From Nitrospirae bacterium MYbin3 (lineage in GTDB: Bacteria > Nitrospirota > Thermodesulfovibrionia > Thermodesulfovibrionales > Dissulfurispiraceae), in assembly GCA_002753335.1 (NCBI GenBank), contig PEAD01000007.1, forward strand, positions 1 to 64,000: a stretch of DNA of 64,000 bases. The letters run 5' to 3'. The notes under the pieces were generated by a model. That model ran no database searches, was not told where the DNA came from, and saw only the letters and a list, made by a program, of their open reading frames with translations. The translations under genes were made by a program, and so were the position numbers. Below are positions 34,190 to 42,977 of this stretch, one piece after another (position 1 is the stretch's first letter; every line of letters starts with the position of its first letter).

Positions 34190-35389
34190 ATGGAAGTTAA
34201 AAAAATAATCGAAGATTCCGAGCGTTACCTGATGCATACCTACAACCGCTTCCCAATTGTTTTGCGCAAGGGCCGCGGAATGAAGGTTTGGGGTGCTGAT
34301 GGCAAGGAGTACCTCGATTTTATAGCCGGAATCGCCGTAAATATTTTAGGGCATTGCCATCCAAAGGTAGTTGTGGCGATCCAAAAACAGGCACAGCGGC
34401 TTTTGCACGTCTCCAACCTATACCACATAGAACCTCAGATTAAACTGGCCAAGCTTTTAGTAACGCATTCTTTTGCGGATAAAGTCTTTTTTTGCAATTC
34501 CGGTGCTGAAGCTAACGAAGCTGCCATAAAACTGGCGCGCAAATATTCAAAGGACCATGACGGACATAATCGTTATGAGATTATAGCTGCGAAAAATTCA
34601 TTTCACGGCAGGACGTTGGCCACAGTAACCGCTACAGGACAGGAGAAATTTCAGAAAGGTTTTGAGCCGCTTATGCCGGGCTTTAAACATGTCCCTTTTG
34701 ATGATATCGATGCGCTGAACTCAGCCATAAACAAACACACTTGCGCCGTGCTTCTTGAGCCTATTCAGGCAGAGGGCGGAGTGAGGATTCCTAAGGAATC
34801 TTACTTTCAGCAGGTTCGCCAGCTTTGCAATGAGCACAATCTGCTGCTTATTTTGGATGAAGTGCAGACAGGCATGGGCAGGACAGGCAAGCTGTTTGCG
34901 CATGAGCATTACGGAATAACCCCTGACATTATGGCGCTTGCAAAAGGATTGGGCGGCGGGGTTCCTATAGGCGCTATGCTTGCAACCGAGAAGGTGGCGG
35001 CCTCTTTTCAGCCCGGAACGCACGCTTCAACCTTCGGCGGCAATCCGCTAGTATGCGCCGCTGCAATAGCAACTTTTGAAACATTAATGGAAGATGGTTT
35101 TATACTTGACCATTGCAACAGAATGGGAGCCTATTTTCAGGAGAAGCTAAAACAGATAGCAGAAGCTTTGCCTGATAAGGTTGTAAATATCCGAGGCAAG
35201 GGGCTTCTTGTTGGCATGGAGCTGCCTTTTGAAGGCACCGTATTAGTAAAATCCTGTATGGACAGGGGAATGTTGATAAATTGCACCTCCGGCAATGTGC
35301 TTCGTTTTGCGCCGCCGCTGATAGTTGAAGAGCGTGACATAGATAAGCTGGCGGATGTGCTTGAAGAGGTTTTGGATAAGTTCATATGA
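34190..35389 (+). CDS. argD: Acetylornithine aminotransferase
   Basis: This PLP enzyme of arginine synthesis has 399 residues. It shows FCNSGAEANEAAIKLARKYS, FHGRTLATVTATGQEKFQ, the PLP loop LILDEVQTGMGRTG, and the Schiff-base lysine in ALAKGLGGGVPIGAM. It overlaps argF by 4 bases. The missing SD and close -10 suggest leaderless translation. Confidence 0.95.
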   Translation: MEVKKIIEDSERYLMHTYNRFPIVLRKGRGMKVWGADGKEYLDFIAGIAVNILGHCHPKVVVAIQKQAQRLLHVSNLYHIEPQIKLAKLLVTHSFADKVFFCNSGAEANEAAIKLARKYSKDHDGHNRYEIIAAKNSFHGRTLATVTATGQEKFQKGFEPLMPGFKHVPFDDIDALNSAINKHTCAVLLEPIQAEGGVRIPKESYFQQVRQLCNEHNLLLILDEVQTGMGRTGKLFAHEHYGITPDIMALAKGLGGGVPIGAMLATEKVAASFQPGTHASTFGGNPLVCAAAIATFETLMEDGFILDHCNRMGAYFQEKLKQIAEALPDKVVNIRGKGLLVGMELPFEGTVLVKSCMDRGMLINCTSGNVLRFAPPLIVEERDIDKLADVLEEVLDKFI

Positions 35390-36291
35390 AAAAAGATTTT
35401 TTGAAAATATTCGATGTTTCGCCGAATGAGTTCACAGGCCTTGTTAAAAGGGCGATTGAGTTGAAATCGGGCAAAGATGCAAGCAAATGTCCGCTAATTG
35501 GAAAGAGTATCGGACTTTTTTTTGAGAAGCCTTCAACTCGTACAAGGGTTTCTTTTGAGGTCGGCATTTACCAACTTGGCGGCCAGACAATATATTTGAA
35601 CCCCAAGGAGATACAGTTGGGCAGAGGAGAAACCATTGCCGACACAGCTAAAGTGCTTTCGCGGTACTTGAGTGCGATAGTCCTTAGAACCTACACGCAC
35701 GCTACGGTTGCGGAGTTTGCAAAGCATGCGACTGTGCCTGTGATAAACGGACTTTCTGATATGCATCACCCCTGTCAGGCCCTTGCGGACTTGATGACTA
35801 TACTTGAAAAAAGAGGGCGGCTCGAAGGCGTGCGGGTAGCCTTTATTGGCGACGGAAACAATGTAGCCAATTCATTGATAGAGGCTGCTGCGCTGACAGG
35901 AATGGAGCTTGCGCTTGCATGTCCTGAAGGCTTCGAACCGAACGCCGAGATTATCGATTATGCAAGGGGAAAATACAAAAGCAATATAACTGTAGTGAGG
36001 AGGCCTGAAGAAGCGGTTGGTATGGCGGATGTTGTTTATACCGATGTCTGGGTGAGCATGGGGCAGGAAGACGGCGCCGACAAGAAAAAAGAAAAATTCC
36101 GAAATTATCAGATAAACAGCAATCTGCTAAAACAAGCAAAAAAGGATGTTGTTGTCCTTCATTGCCTGCCGGCATACCGCGGCTCCGAGATAACTGATGA
36201 GGTTATGGACGGTCCTCATAGTGCGGTATTTGATCAGGCAGAAAATAGGCTTCATACAGAAAAAGCGCTTTTGGAGTTTCTTATAAAATAA
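35386..36291 (+). CDS. argF: Ornithine carbamoyltransferase
   Basis: This enzyme makes citrulline from ornithine and carbamoyl phosphate. The 301 residues have the carbamoyl-phosphate loop FEKPSTRTRVSFEVG, MHHPCQALADLMTI and VLHCLPAYRGSEI, the OTC-specific signatures. Normal length. It forms an operon with argD. Confidence 0.96.
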   Translation: MKKDFLKIFDVSPNEFTGLVKRAIELKSGKDASKCPLIGKSIGLFFEKPSTRTRVSFEVGIYQLGGQTIYLNPKEIQLGRGETIADTAKVLSRYLSAIVLRTYTHATVAEFAKHATVPVINGLSDMHHPCQALADLMTILEKRGRLEGVRVAFIGDGNNVANSLIEAAALTGMELALACPEGFEPNAEIIDYARGKYKSNITVVRRPEEAVGMADVVYTDVWVSMGQEDGADKKKEKFRNYQINSNLLKQAKKDVVVLHCLPAYRGSEITDEVMDGPHSAVFDQAENRLHTEKALLEFLIK

Positions 36292-36343
36292 GTCTGTCCG
36301 GACGCAGCCCTTCCGGTGCGGATATGCCTGAAAGGAGAGTTAA

Positions 36344-36793
36344 ATGCTTAAAGCTAGAGATATCATGTCCACCAATACCATCACCGTATCTCCCGATGCG
36401 ACGGTTGGAACCCTCGCAAAGATTTTTGTCGAAAACAGGATAAGCGGTGCGCCTGTTGTTGACAGCAGCGGAAGCATTTGCGGCATCGTAACCGAGAACG
36501 ATCTGATAAGCCAAAACAAGCGGCTGCATATTCCTACGGTGCTCAGAATTTTTGATGCTTTTATAATGCTCGAAAGTCCTGCAAAGATCGAAAAAGAGAT
36601 GCAGAAAATGACCGCGACAACAGCTGGCGAAATTTGCACCAAGGATGTGATTACGGTTTCTGAAGAAACCCCGCTGGAAGAGGTTGCCACTATAATGGCA
36701 GAAAAGAAGATACATCTTGTTCCTGTGGTTGAAGGCAAGAAAATTAAGGGCATAATAGGGAAGATCGACCTGATAAAAGCGCTGGCCAAATAG
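36344..36793 (+). CDS. Two-CBS-domain protein
   Basis: This 149-residue protein consists only of two CBS domains (MSTNTITVSPDATVGTLAKIFVENRISGAPVVDSSG...GIVTENDL and CTKDVITVSEETPLEEVATIMAEKKIHLVPVVEGKKIKGIIGKIDLI). Such pairs bind adenosine nucleotides and regulate partners. A clear GGAG ribosome site precedes it. It leads into tsaE-nadK. Confidence 0.9.
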   Translation: MLKARDIMSTNTITVSPDATVGTLAKIFVENRISGAPVVDSSGSICGIVTENDLISQNKRLHIPTVLRIFDAFIMLESPAKIEKEMQKMTATTAGEICTKDVITVSEETPLEEVATIMAEKKIHLVPVVEGKKIKGIIGKIDLIKALAK

Positions 36794-36797
36794 CGCG

Positions 36798-37250
36798 GTG
36801 GAAAAAGTTCTGAAGCTTTTATCCGAATCCGAAAGCGAAACGGTAGCTTTCGGGCGCAAGATTGGCGAATATGCAAAAGGCAAAAAAATTCCTGTTTGTT
36901 TGTACGGCGACTTGGGAGCAGGTAAGACAACACTGATAAAAGGCATAGGCTCGGCGTTTGGCATATCTGAGCGGGACATTTGCAGCGCAAGTTTTTTGAT
37001 AGTTGCCGAGCATGAATCTGTTCCGCCTTTGTATCATATTGACTTATACAGAATCGAAGGCAGAGAAGCTTTGCATGAGCTGGGGATATGGGAATATCTT
37101 GAGGGTGAAGGCGTTGCGGTGGTTGAGTGGGCCGAGAGGCTTGAAGACCGCCCGCCCAGAGCATTGGCATTATTTATAAAAGCGGACGGGATGGACAGGC
37201 GCCTAATAACGATAGAGGATTTTGATGAAGAAGATTGGAATAATCTGTAA
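36798..37250 (+). CDS. tsaE: tRNA threonylcarbamoyladenosine ATPase TsaE
   Basis: TsaE is the ATPase partner in t6A tRNA modification. The 150 residues start at GTG. Walker A GDLGAGKTTLIKGI and HIDLYRIEGREALHELGIWEYL are characteristic. The usual SPTF motif reads SASF here. The 3' end overlaps nadK by 26 bases. Confidence 0.92.
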   Translation: MEKVLKLLSESESETVAFGRKIGEYAKGKKIPVCLYGDLGAGKTTLIKGIGSAFGISERDICSASFLIVAEHESVPPLYHIDLYRIEGREALHELGIWEYLEGEGVAVVEWAERLEDRPPRALALFIKADGMDRRLITIEDFDEEDWNNL

Positions 37251-38076
37251 GGCCGGCCGGCCAGAACCTGCAGAAATAGCAAAAACATTTTTGCCGTGGC
37301 TTAAGGAGCGCGGCTGCGAAATTTTTCTTGAAGATGGCGTGGCAAAACCTTTGGGGATGCGGGGTACAGCGCGAGAGGAAATGCCGGATATCTGTGATAT
37401 TCTTGTAGTGCTCGGCGGAGATGGAACAATGCTGAGCGTTGCGAGGCTTGCGATCGGCAGAGATGTTAAAATCCTCGGTGTGAATTTAGGCGGCCTAGGT
37501 TTTATCACCGAATTCAATAAAGAAGAACTTCATGCATCTATGGCAAAGGTGCTTTCGGGGAAATGCCCCTATGAAAATCGGATAATGCTGTCAACAACTG
37601 TTCACAGAGAAGACAACCAAATATTCGACTCGATAGTGTTTAACGATGTTGTGATCAACAAAGGGGCGCTTGCCAGAATAATCGATATCGAAACCTATGT
37701 CAACGATCTCTATGTTACAACCTTTAAGGCGGACGGCCTGATAATCTCATCGCCTACCGGCTCTACAGCATATTCTCTATCGGCCGGCGGCCCCATTTTG
37801 TATCCCACACTCAACAGCATAGTTATGACTCCGATATGTCCGCATACTCTTACGAACAGACCGATAGTGCTTCCGGACGATTTTGCGGTTGAGTTGATTA
37901 TGCGCTCCGATACCGAGGATGTTTTCCTGACTCTCGACGGGCAGTCCGGTTTTCCCTTAAAAAAAGATGATGTGATAGAGGTTAAGAAATCTGTTTATAC
38001 AACAAAGATACTCATTCCTTGCGACAGGGATTATTTTCAGGTGCTGAGGACAAAGCTCAAGTGGGGGGAAAGATAG
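37225..38076 (+). CDS. nadK: NAD kinase
   Basis: This enzyme phosphorylates NAD to NADP. The 283 residues contain the GGDGTMLSVAR motif, NLGGLGFITEF, and SPTGSTAYSLSAGGPIL. The ATG at 37225 has GAGG just upstream; a TTG three bases earlier is the alternative. It overlaps tsaE and directly abuts the TPR gene. Confidence 0.95.
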   Translation: MKKIGIICKAGRPEPAEIAKTFLPWLKERGCEIFLEDGVAKPLGMRGTAREEMPDICDILVVLGGDGTMLSVARLAIGRDVKILGVNLGGLGFITEFNKEELHASMAKVLSGKCPYENRIMLSTTVHREDNQIFDSIVFNDVVINKGALARIIDIETYVNDLYVTTFKADGLIISSPTGSTAYSLSAGGPILYPTLNSIVMTPICPHTLTNRPIVLPDDFAVELIMRSDTEDVFLTLDGQSGFPLKKDDVIEVKKSVYTTKILIPCDRDYFQVLRTKLKWGER

Positions 38077-40122
38077 ATGGCCTCTTGCAACCGGCGCAGG
38101 TTGCTGTGTGTCTGTTTTGTGCTTTTTTGTTTTTTTGTTTTTAATGCTGCTGAAGCTGGGGCCTATTCTGGCCAGACCGCAAACAGAACAGTCCATATTA
38201 AGGAAGGCGACCGTGAAACCACCGCTAAAGTTTATTACAAAGTAATCTCTGTTCAGGAAGCCGAATCTGTCGGCGACGGAGTTTTCGGGCTGAAACCTGA
38301 CGGCAAGTTTGTAATTGTCCGATTTAAGGCTGTGAATAAAGGTCCGGCTTCGGTTCCTGCGCATATTGTTTCTGATATTTCACTTTCGGACGGAAAAGGA
38401 ACCCTCTGGAAGTCGTCGGCTCGCGCTTCAGGTTTATTGAGGCTGGGGACCGAAGGCTTTGCAATAATTGAGCTTGATAAGGGCAAAGAGATAGAAGATG
38501 TTGCTGTTTTTGACATTCCGGCAAAAGCCAAACAGTATGTGGTCCGTTTCCCTTCAACGGTGAGAAGCACAAAAGAAGAGCTTCTTCATAAGGATGCCTC
38601 GCTAAAGACCAAAGATAAGACTGTGCCTAAAGAGCAGCCGATTGTACAGACAAAACCGGCCAAGCTTTCAATTGCAAAAGAGACAAAATCTGAACAAACA
38701 GAGCAGCCGAAAAAAGAATCCCAATCTGTGAAAAAAACTGAGGCGGCAAAGCCGGTAGAAGAGAAGGTTGAAGACAAAACAGATACTGCCGGGCCGGCCA
38801 AAAAAAGCATTACGCAGCCTGCTAAGAACTGTGATGCCATTGAAGAGAAAATCAAAAAGGCTCAAGAAAAAGAAGATATGCCTAAAAAAGGAAGACTGCA
38901 TTATTATGCTGCCGAATGCTATTTGGCTAACTCCAACTACACAACCGCATTGAGGCATCTGGACGAAACCGAAAATGCAGGGAAAGCGCTCAACAATCCG
39001 GAGCTTGATGTGTTGTCATTTATAGGCAGAGGGCGTGTATCCTTGGCGTCGGGGTATAAGGAAAAAGCGACCGAGATATTCAGGGCGGCTGCCGAAAAAG
39101 CGGAGCGTGAGGTTTTTCAGAGCCTCTGGGCCTCCGATTACACAAAGGCCCTGATTTCGATAAAACTCGCAGGCGTTTACTTTGAGCTTGGCGCAAAAGA
39201 AACAGCCAAAGATAGGATGGAACAGGCGCTGCTTATCAGCACTGATTTTATGCTTGAAGACGAAATTTTTTCTATGCTAAAACTGTATGACCCTAAGCTG
39301 CCCGGAAAGCTTGCCGCGGTAAGCAAAAGCATTGGAAGCGCGTGGGCAGCCTTCGAAAAAGCGGACTATAAAGGCATGGAAAAATTTGCTGCCGAAGCGC
39401 TCGACAAGGCAAAAAAAGCTTCTACCGCAAAAGGGATTTTTGACAGCGAGTATGCCCTTGCAACGGCACTTAGCAAAAAAGGTGATATAGATAATGCTAT
39501 CGGGTATGCCACCCATGCCCAAGTGCTGGCTGATAAAGGCAATGATACTGCGAGGGCGAATCTTATAAACAATCTGCTGGGGAATCTTTTGCGGCAGAAG
39601 AAATCTTATCAGCCCGCGATCGCCGCACTTGCAAAGACGCTCGCCAATGCAAGGGAGACTGGCAATAAGCGGGAAGAAGCTGCAACGCTGACCAAGATCG
39701 GCCAGACGCAGATGGAGATGGGCGAATACCGTGAGGCTTTCGAACATTTCAAGCAGGCGCTTAAGATCAGTCTTGACACAAATGCCTTAAAGCAGACGAT
39801 AGCCGGCGGCTATTTGAATATGGGAAGGTCCTTAAAAAAACTTGAACAGTATGACAAGGCCGAGAAAAGCATGACGATAGCCCTTGATATCTACAAAAAA
39901 ATCGTAAACGAAGAAGGGGAGCTTGCAGCGCTTTTGGAGCTTGCGGATAATAGTGCGCTTCAATCAGATTTTGAAGTTGCAATAAAAATACTGGAGCAAA
40001 ATCTGGGCCGCTATAAAAAATCCGGCCTCAAAAAAAGATTTGACGAAAGCCTTGCGGAGTATGTTTCCAAAGCAAAAGAAAAGACAAAAATCGAGAGATA
40101 CAAAGGAACAAAAACAGAATGA
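38077..40122 (+). CDS. Secreted protein with beta N-domain and TPR array
   Basis: This 681-residue protein has a signal peptide (hydrophobic about 10-27) and a beta-rich domain about 33-170 that resembles DUF4352-type folds (KFVIVRFKAVNKGPASVP). A Lys/Glu/Pro linker follows (about 170-255). The rest is a TPR solenoid (about 265-670; e.g. ALAKTLANARETGNKREEAATLTKIGQTQMEMGEYREAFEHFKQAL). It probably acts as a periplasmic or outer-membrane scaffold; the specific partner is unknown. Its stop overlaps the UDG start by 4 bases. Confidence 0.8.
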   Translation: MASCNRRRLLCVCFVLFCFFVFNAAEAGAYSGQTANRTVHIKEGDRETTAKVYYKVISVQEAESVGDGVFGLKPDGKFVIVRFKAVNKGPASVPAHIVSDISLSDGKGTLWKSSARASGLLRLGTEGFAIIELDKGKEIEDVAVFDIPAKAKQYVVRFPSTVRSTKEELLHKDASLKTKDKTVPKEQPIVQTKPAKLSIAKETKSEQTEQPKKESQSVKKTEAAKPVEEKVEDKTDTAGPAKKSITQPAKNCDAIEEKIKKAQEKEDMPKKGRLHYYAAECYLANSNYTTALRHLDETENAGKALNNPELDVLSFIGRGRVSLASGYKEKATEIFRAAAEKAEREVFQSLWASDYTKALISIKLAGVYFELGAKETAKDRMEQALLISTDFMLEDEIFSMLKLYDPKLPGKLAAVSKSIGSAWAAFEKADYKGMEKFAAEALDKAKKASTAKGIFDSEYALATALSKKGDIDNAIGYATHAQVLADKGNDTARANLINNLLGNLLRQKKSYQPAIAALAKTLANARETGNKREEAATLTKIGQTQMEMGEYREAFEHFKQALKISLDTNALKQTIAGGYLNMGRSLKKLEQYDKAEKSMTIALDIYKKIVNEEGELAALLELADNSALQSDFEVAIKILEQNLGRYKKSGLKKRFDESLAEYVSKAKEKTKIERYKGTKTE

Positions 40123-40838
40123 CCTCAATGGTCACGAATGACATCAGAGGCGATATATCTCTTGTGCTTAATTTCTATAAGGCATTTGGTTTTGAAAGCC
40201 TGCCACTTGATTCTGCAGACACCGATAAAGAGGCGGCATTGATGGCCTTGCGGCATGAGATAGGCGACTGCAGGCGCTGCAAGCTTTCAAAGGGAAGAAC
40301 CAATCTTGTTTTCGGCGAGGGGAATCCGAATGCGCGTATAATGTTTGTGGGGGAAGCGCCAGGCAGGGAAGAGGACAAGGAAGGACGGCCGTTTGTGGGC
40401 GAAGCAGGTCAGCTTTTGACACGCCTCATAAACAAGATGGGCGAAGACTTGGGATTTGAAAGAAAGGATGTGTATATTGCGAATATAGCGAAATGCAGAC
40501 CGCCCGGCAACAGAGATCCTGAAGCGGACGAGATCGAAACATGCTTGCCTTTTTTAAAAAAGCAGATAGCAATTATATCTCCAGAAATCATAGTCTCCTT
40601 AGGCAAGATTTCGGCGCATACCATGCTGGGCAGAAGCGGGCCTTTCAACAGCTTTTTTATTACGAAAGAGCGCGGCAAGTTCGGTGAATACAGGGACGGT
40701 GAAATCAGCATACCTGTTATGCCGACTTTCCATCCAGCATATCTTCTGCGAACCCCTTCCGATAAGGTAAAGACATGGAGCGATGCGCAGGCTGTGCTAA
40801 AACTGCTGAAGCACCCTGCTATGAGAGGCATGATCTGA
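40119..40838 (+). CDS. Type 4 uracil-DNA glycosylase (Fe-S)
   Basis: This 239-residue protein removes uracil from DNA. It has the UDG family 4 catalytic motif [23 protein letters not shown] and a C-terminal motif HPAYLLR. The Fe-S cysteines are CRRC near the N-terminus, CRPP, and a further C in ETCLPFL. The first about 40 residues are a variable extension. It overlaps the TPR gene by 4 bases. Confidence 0.92.
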   Translation: MTSMVTNDIRGDISLVLNFYKAFGFESLPLDSADTDKEAALMALRHEIGDCRRCKLSKGRTNLVFGEGNPNARIMFVGEAPGREEDKEGRPFVGEAGQLLTRLINKMGEDLGFERKDVYIANIAKCRPPGNRDPEADEIETCLPFLKKQIAIISPEIIVSLGKISAHTMLGRSGPFNSFFITKERGKFGEYRDGEISIPVMPTFHPAYLLRTPSDKVKTWSDAQAVLKLLKHPAMRGMI

Positions 40839-40839
40839 T

Positions 40840-41316
40840 ATGAAAAACCTGTGGGCTCCATGGAGAATGGAATATATACTTTCCGAAAAAGAACCATACT
40901 GTATTTTCTGCGTAAAGCCTTCCGAAAAAAACGACAGGGATAACCTTATTCTGTTCCGAGGAAAAGAAGCTTTTATCATTATGAACAAATATCCATACAA
41001 CAACGGGCATCTTATGGTGGTGCCTTATTTTCACACATCCGGACTGGAAGATATCAAAGAAAGCACACTTTCAGAAATGATGATGCTTACGCGGTATTCT
41101 ACGGCCTGCCTTAAAAAGGCGTTCAATCCCGAAGGGTTTAATGTTGGCATAAATATAGGCGGGGTGGCCGGCGCAGGCATTAAAGAACATATACACATTC
41201 ATGTTGTGCCGAGATGGGCGGGCGATTCCAATTTTATGGCTGTAACCGGAGAACTGCGCGTAATACCCGAGCATCTGCTGGAGACCTATGACAAACTGGT
41301 GAGATTTTTTAATTGA
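40840..41316 (+). CDS. HIT-family nucleotide hydrolase
   Basis: This 158-residue protein begins MKNLWAPWRMEYI. It has a CIFC zinc-type pair and the HIT signature HIHIHVVPRW. It is close to the Ap4A-phosphorylase-like branch and acts on dinucleoside polyphosphates or AMP adducts. It starts one base after the UDG stop. Confidence 0.92.
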   Translation: MKNLWAPWRMEYILSEKEPYCIFCVKPSEKNDRDNLILFRGKEAFIIMNKYPYNNGHLMVVPYFHTSGLEDIKESTLSEMMMLTRYSTACLKKAFNPEGFNVGINIGGVAGAGIKEHIHIHVVPRWAGDSNFMAVTGELRVIPEHLLETYDKLVRFFN

Positions 41317-41328
41317 CAGCTTTGTAAA

Positions 41329-41337
41329 TGGTATAAT
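41329..41337 (+). promoter_or_regulatory. Extended -10 promoter, leaderless position
   Basis: TGGTATAAT is a perfect extended -10 (TGN plus TATAAT). It predicts a start at 41344, the second of two consecutive ATGs (ATGATG at 41341). A TTGACA at 41313 is only 13 bases away, too close to serve as the normal -35. Confidence 0.5.
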
Positions 41338-41340
41338 TGC

Positions 41341-41823
41341 ATGATGGAACTTCACCGTGAAATACGTGCCCTCTATATAAAAACATCTGCCGAAGGCTCA
41401 CCTGCAACCCAGGAAACGGTAGACGGCCTCTGGCGCTTGGCAGCCGAAATTCCGCTTGTTGCGATTGATATGGGCGACAGCGGCGACATTGTTCTGCATT
41501 GCGCTTTTGAATTCAGCCTCGATAGCTGGAACACTTCGATGCGGGCTCTGCGTACGGCCATGTCGCTGCTTCGTACGAAAACCGGATATCTTGCTGTCCG
41601 CAAAGTTCTGGGCTCCGAAGATGCGCTTAAAACCGATCTCGAATGGTACAAAGTTACAAAGAGAGGCATTTACAATGTCGATCTTTCTGATCCTGCCGAT
41701 ATAATCGAAGACCTGGTAAGATATTCGGGCAACAACAAGAGGCACCAGCAGATAGGCGCTCTCGAAAAGCTTTTCCGATTTATTCAGAGGCAGGAAGACG
41801 GCGACAAAACAGCCGGTGACTAA
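41341..41823 (+). CDS. Hypothetical protein, about 160 residues
   Basis: I do not recognise a family. The sequence (LHREIRALYIKTSAEGSPATQETVDGLWRLAAEIPLVAIDMGDSGDIVLHCAFEF) looks like a compact soluble alpha/beta protein without signal or membrane segments. The start may be 41341 or 41344; no ribosome site exists and a strong extended -10 abuts it. The stop overlaps the radical SAM gene by 8 bases, so the two are probably co-translated. Confidence 0.7.
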   Translation: MMELHREIRALYIKTSAEGSPATQETVDGLWRLAAEIPLVAIDMGDSGDIVLHCAFEFSLDSWNTSMRALRTAMSLLRTKTGYLAVRKVLGSEDALKTDLEWYKVTKRGIYNVDLSDPADIIEDLVRYSGNNKRHQQIGALEKLFRFIQRQEDGDKTAGD

Positions 41824-42910
41824 AAAGCTGTACGGCAATCTACCAATCCCTCTAAAACGGGTTCATATCGAACTTACCAATGTTTGTGATTTCAACTGCG
41901 TATTCTGTCCGAAATCCGAGATGAAGCGCAGCTATGGATACATGGACACAGCACTTGCAAAATCCCTGATCACCGAACTTTCCGAAAACAAGGTCTGCGA
42001 AAAAATAACCTTCCATGTTATGGGTGAGCCCACGCTGCACAAAGACTTTTTCGAAATTTTGGAGCATGCAGATCATGCCGGTATGAGTGTAGGCTTGACA
42101 ACCAACGGCAGCGGTTTAGGCACAGGAAAAGGGAAGAAACTTTTGTTTCACAGGCTGCATCAGATCGATGTTTCGTTCCAAACTCCGGATGCAAAGTCAT
42201 TTGTTTTGAGAAAAGCGGGCGGCATAAATTTCGATAATTATTTAAAAGGCGTGTTCGATTTTTTTGCAGAATATCACAAAAAATATCCGGAAACAATATT
42301 CAAGTTTCGCTTCCTGAATACACGGTTTTCGAAAAAAAGCCTCGAAAAAAGAAAAGGCGCGATTAATGTCATCTCCTCCACACGTGAACTGCGTAATATT
42401 TTTCAGGACTGGGCAGGCCGTGTTTATGATATCATCGGCGCGGACGAGGCTCTTCGTACTAAGGCCATGAAGGCTTTGAACAAGCTGACCGCCTACAAAT
42501 GGAATGTCATAGAAATCTGCCCCAATGTTTTTTTTGAAACATACATTCTTGAGGATTGGGGACATGCATTTGATGACCGTCCTGTGAGGGATGCCTGGGC
42601 AGGCTACTGTTTTGGCATGCGCGACCATTTTGCTGTGCTGCACAACGGCGATGTTGCGCTCTGCTGCATAGATTATGACGGGAACACAGCAATCGGCAAC
42701 CTTCACAAAGAATCTCTGAAAGATATTCTATCTTCCGAAAAAGCGAAAAATATTATCGATGGCTTCAAAAAATTCAGGCTGGAACACCCCTACTGCAAAA
42801 AGTGCTTGGGCAGCAGCTCATTGGCAGAGTGGCTTTTCAAGCCTGTTGCCTCGGTTGTGGCGCTTAAGACACTTAAGCCTTTTTTTTACAATAAGACAAA
42901 AGTTTTTTAG
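41816..42910 (+). CDS. Radical SAM/SPASM-type protein
   Basis: This 364-residue protein starts at GTG. The radical SAM cluster CDFNCVFCPKSE is near residue 25, HVMGEPTLHKDFFEIL follows, and a C-terminal SPASM-like cysteine set ends the protein (CFGMRDHFAVLHNGDVALCCIDYDG ... YCKKCLG). SPASM enzymes modify peptides or cofactors using extra Fe-S clusters. The substrate is unknown; the small upstream gene translated with it is a possible partner. Confidence 0.85.
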   Translation: MTKKLYGNLPIPLKRVHIELTNVCDFNCVFCPKSEMKRSYGYMDTALAKSLITELSENKVCEKITFHVMGEPTLHKDFFEILEHADHAGMSVGLTTNGSGLGTGKGKKLLFHRLHQIDVSFQTPDAKSFVLRKAGGINFDNYLKGVFDFFAEYHKKYPETIFKFRFLNTRFSKKSLEKRKGAINVISSTRELRNIFQDWAGRVYDIIGADEALRTKAMKALNKLTAYKWNVIEICPNVFFETYILEDWGHAFDDRPVRDAWAGYCFGMRDHFAVLHNGDVALCCIDYDGNTAIGNLHKESLKDILSSEKAKNIIDGFKKFRLEHPYCKKCLGSSSLAEWLFKPVASVVALKTLKPFFYNKTKVF

Positions 42911-42960
42911 CCCAGCTCCAAGATCTATTAAGCTTCTTCTGAGTTTTTGTCATTGAGCTG

Positions 42961-42969
42961 TGCTAAAAT
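42961..42969 (+). promoter_or_regulatory. Candidate extended -10, leaderless position
   Basis: TGCTAAAAT (TGN plus TAAAAT) predicts a start near 42976, two bases before the ATG at 42978. No ribosome site is visible. Confidence 0.35.
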
Positions 42970-42977
42970 TATCTCTT

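Noticed and set aside
36292-36343. GC-rich partial inverted repeat between argF and the CBS gene
   Set aside because: Arms pair poorly and no T-run follows; not enough to call a terminator.
41313-41337. TTGACA with TATAAT as a normal sigma-70 promoter
   Set aside because: The spacing is 13 bases, too short; only the extended -10 is credible.
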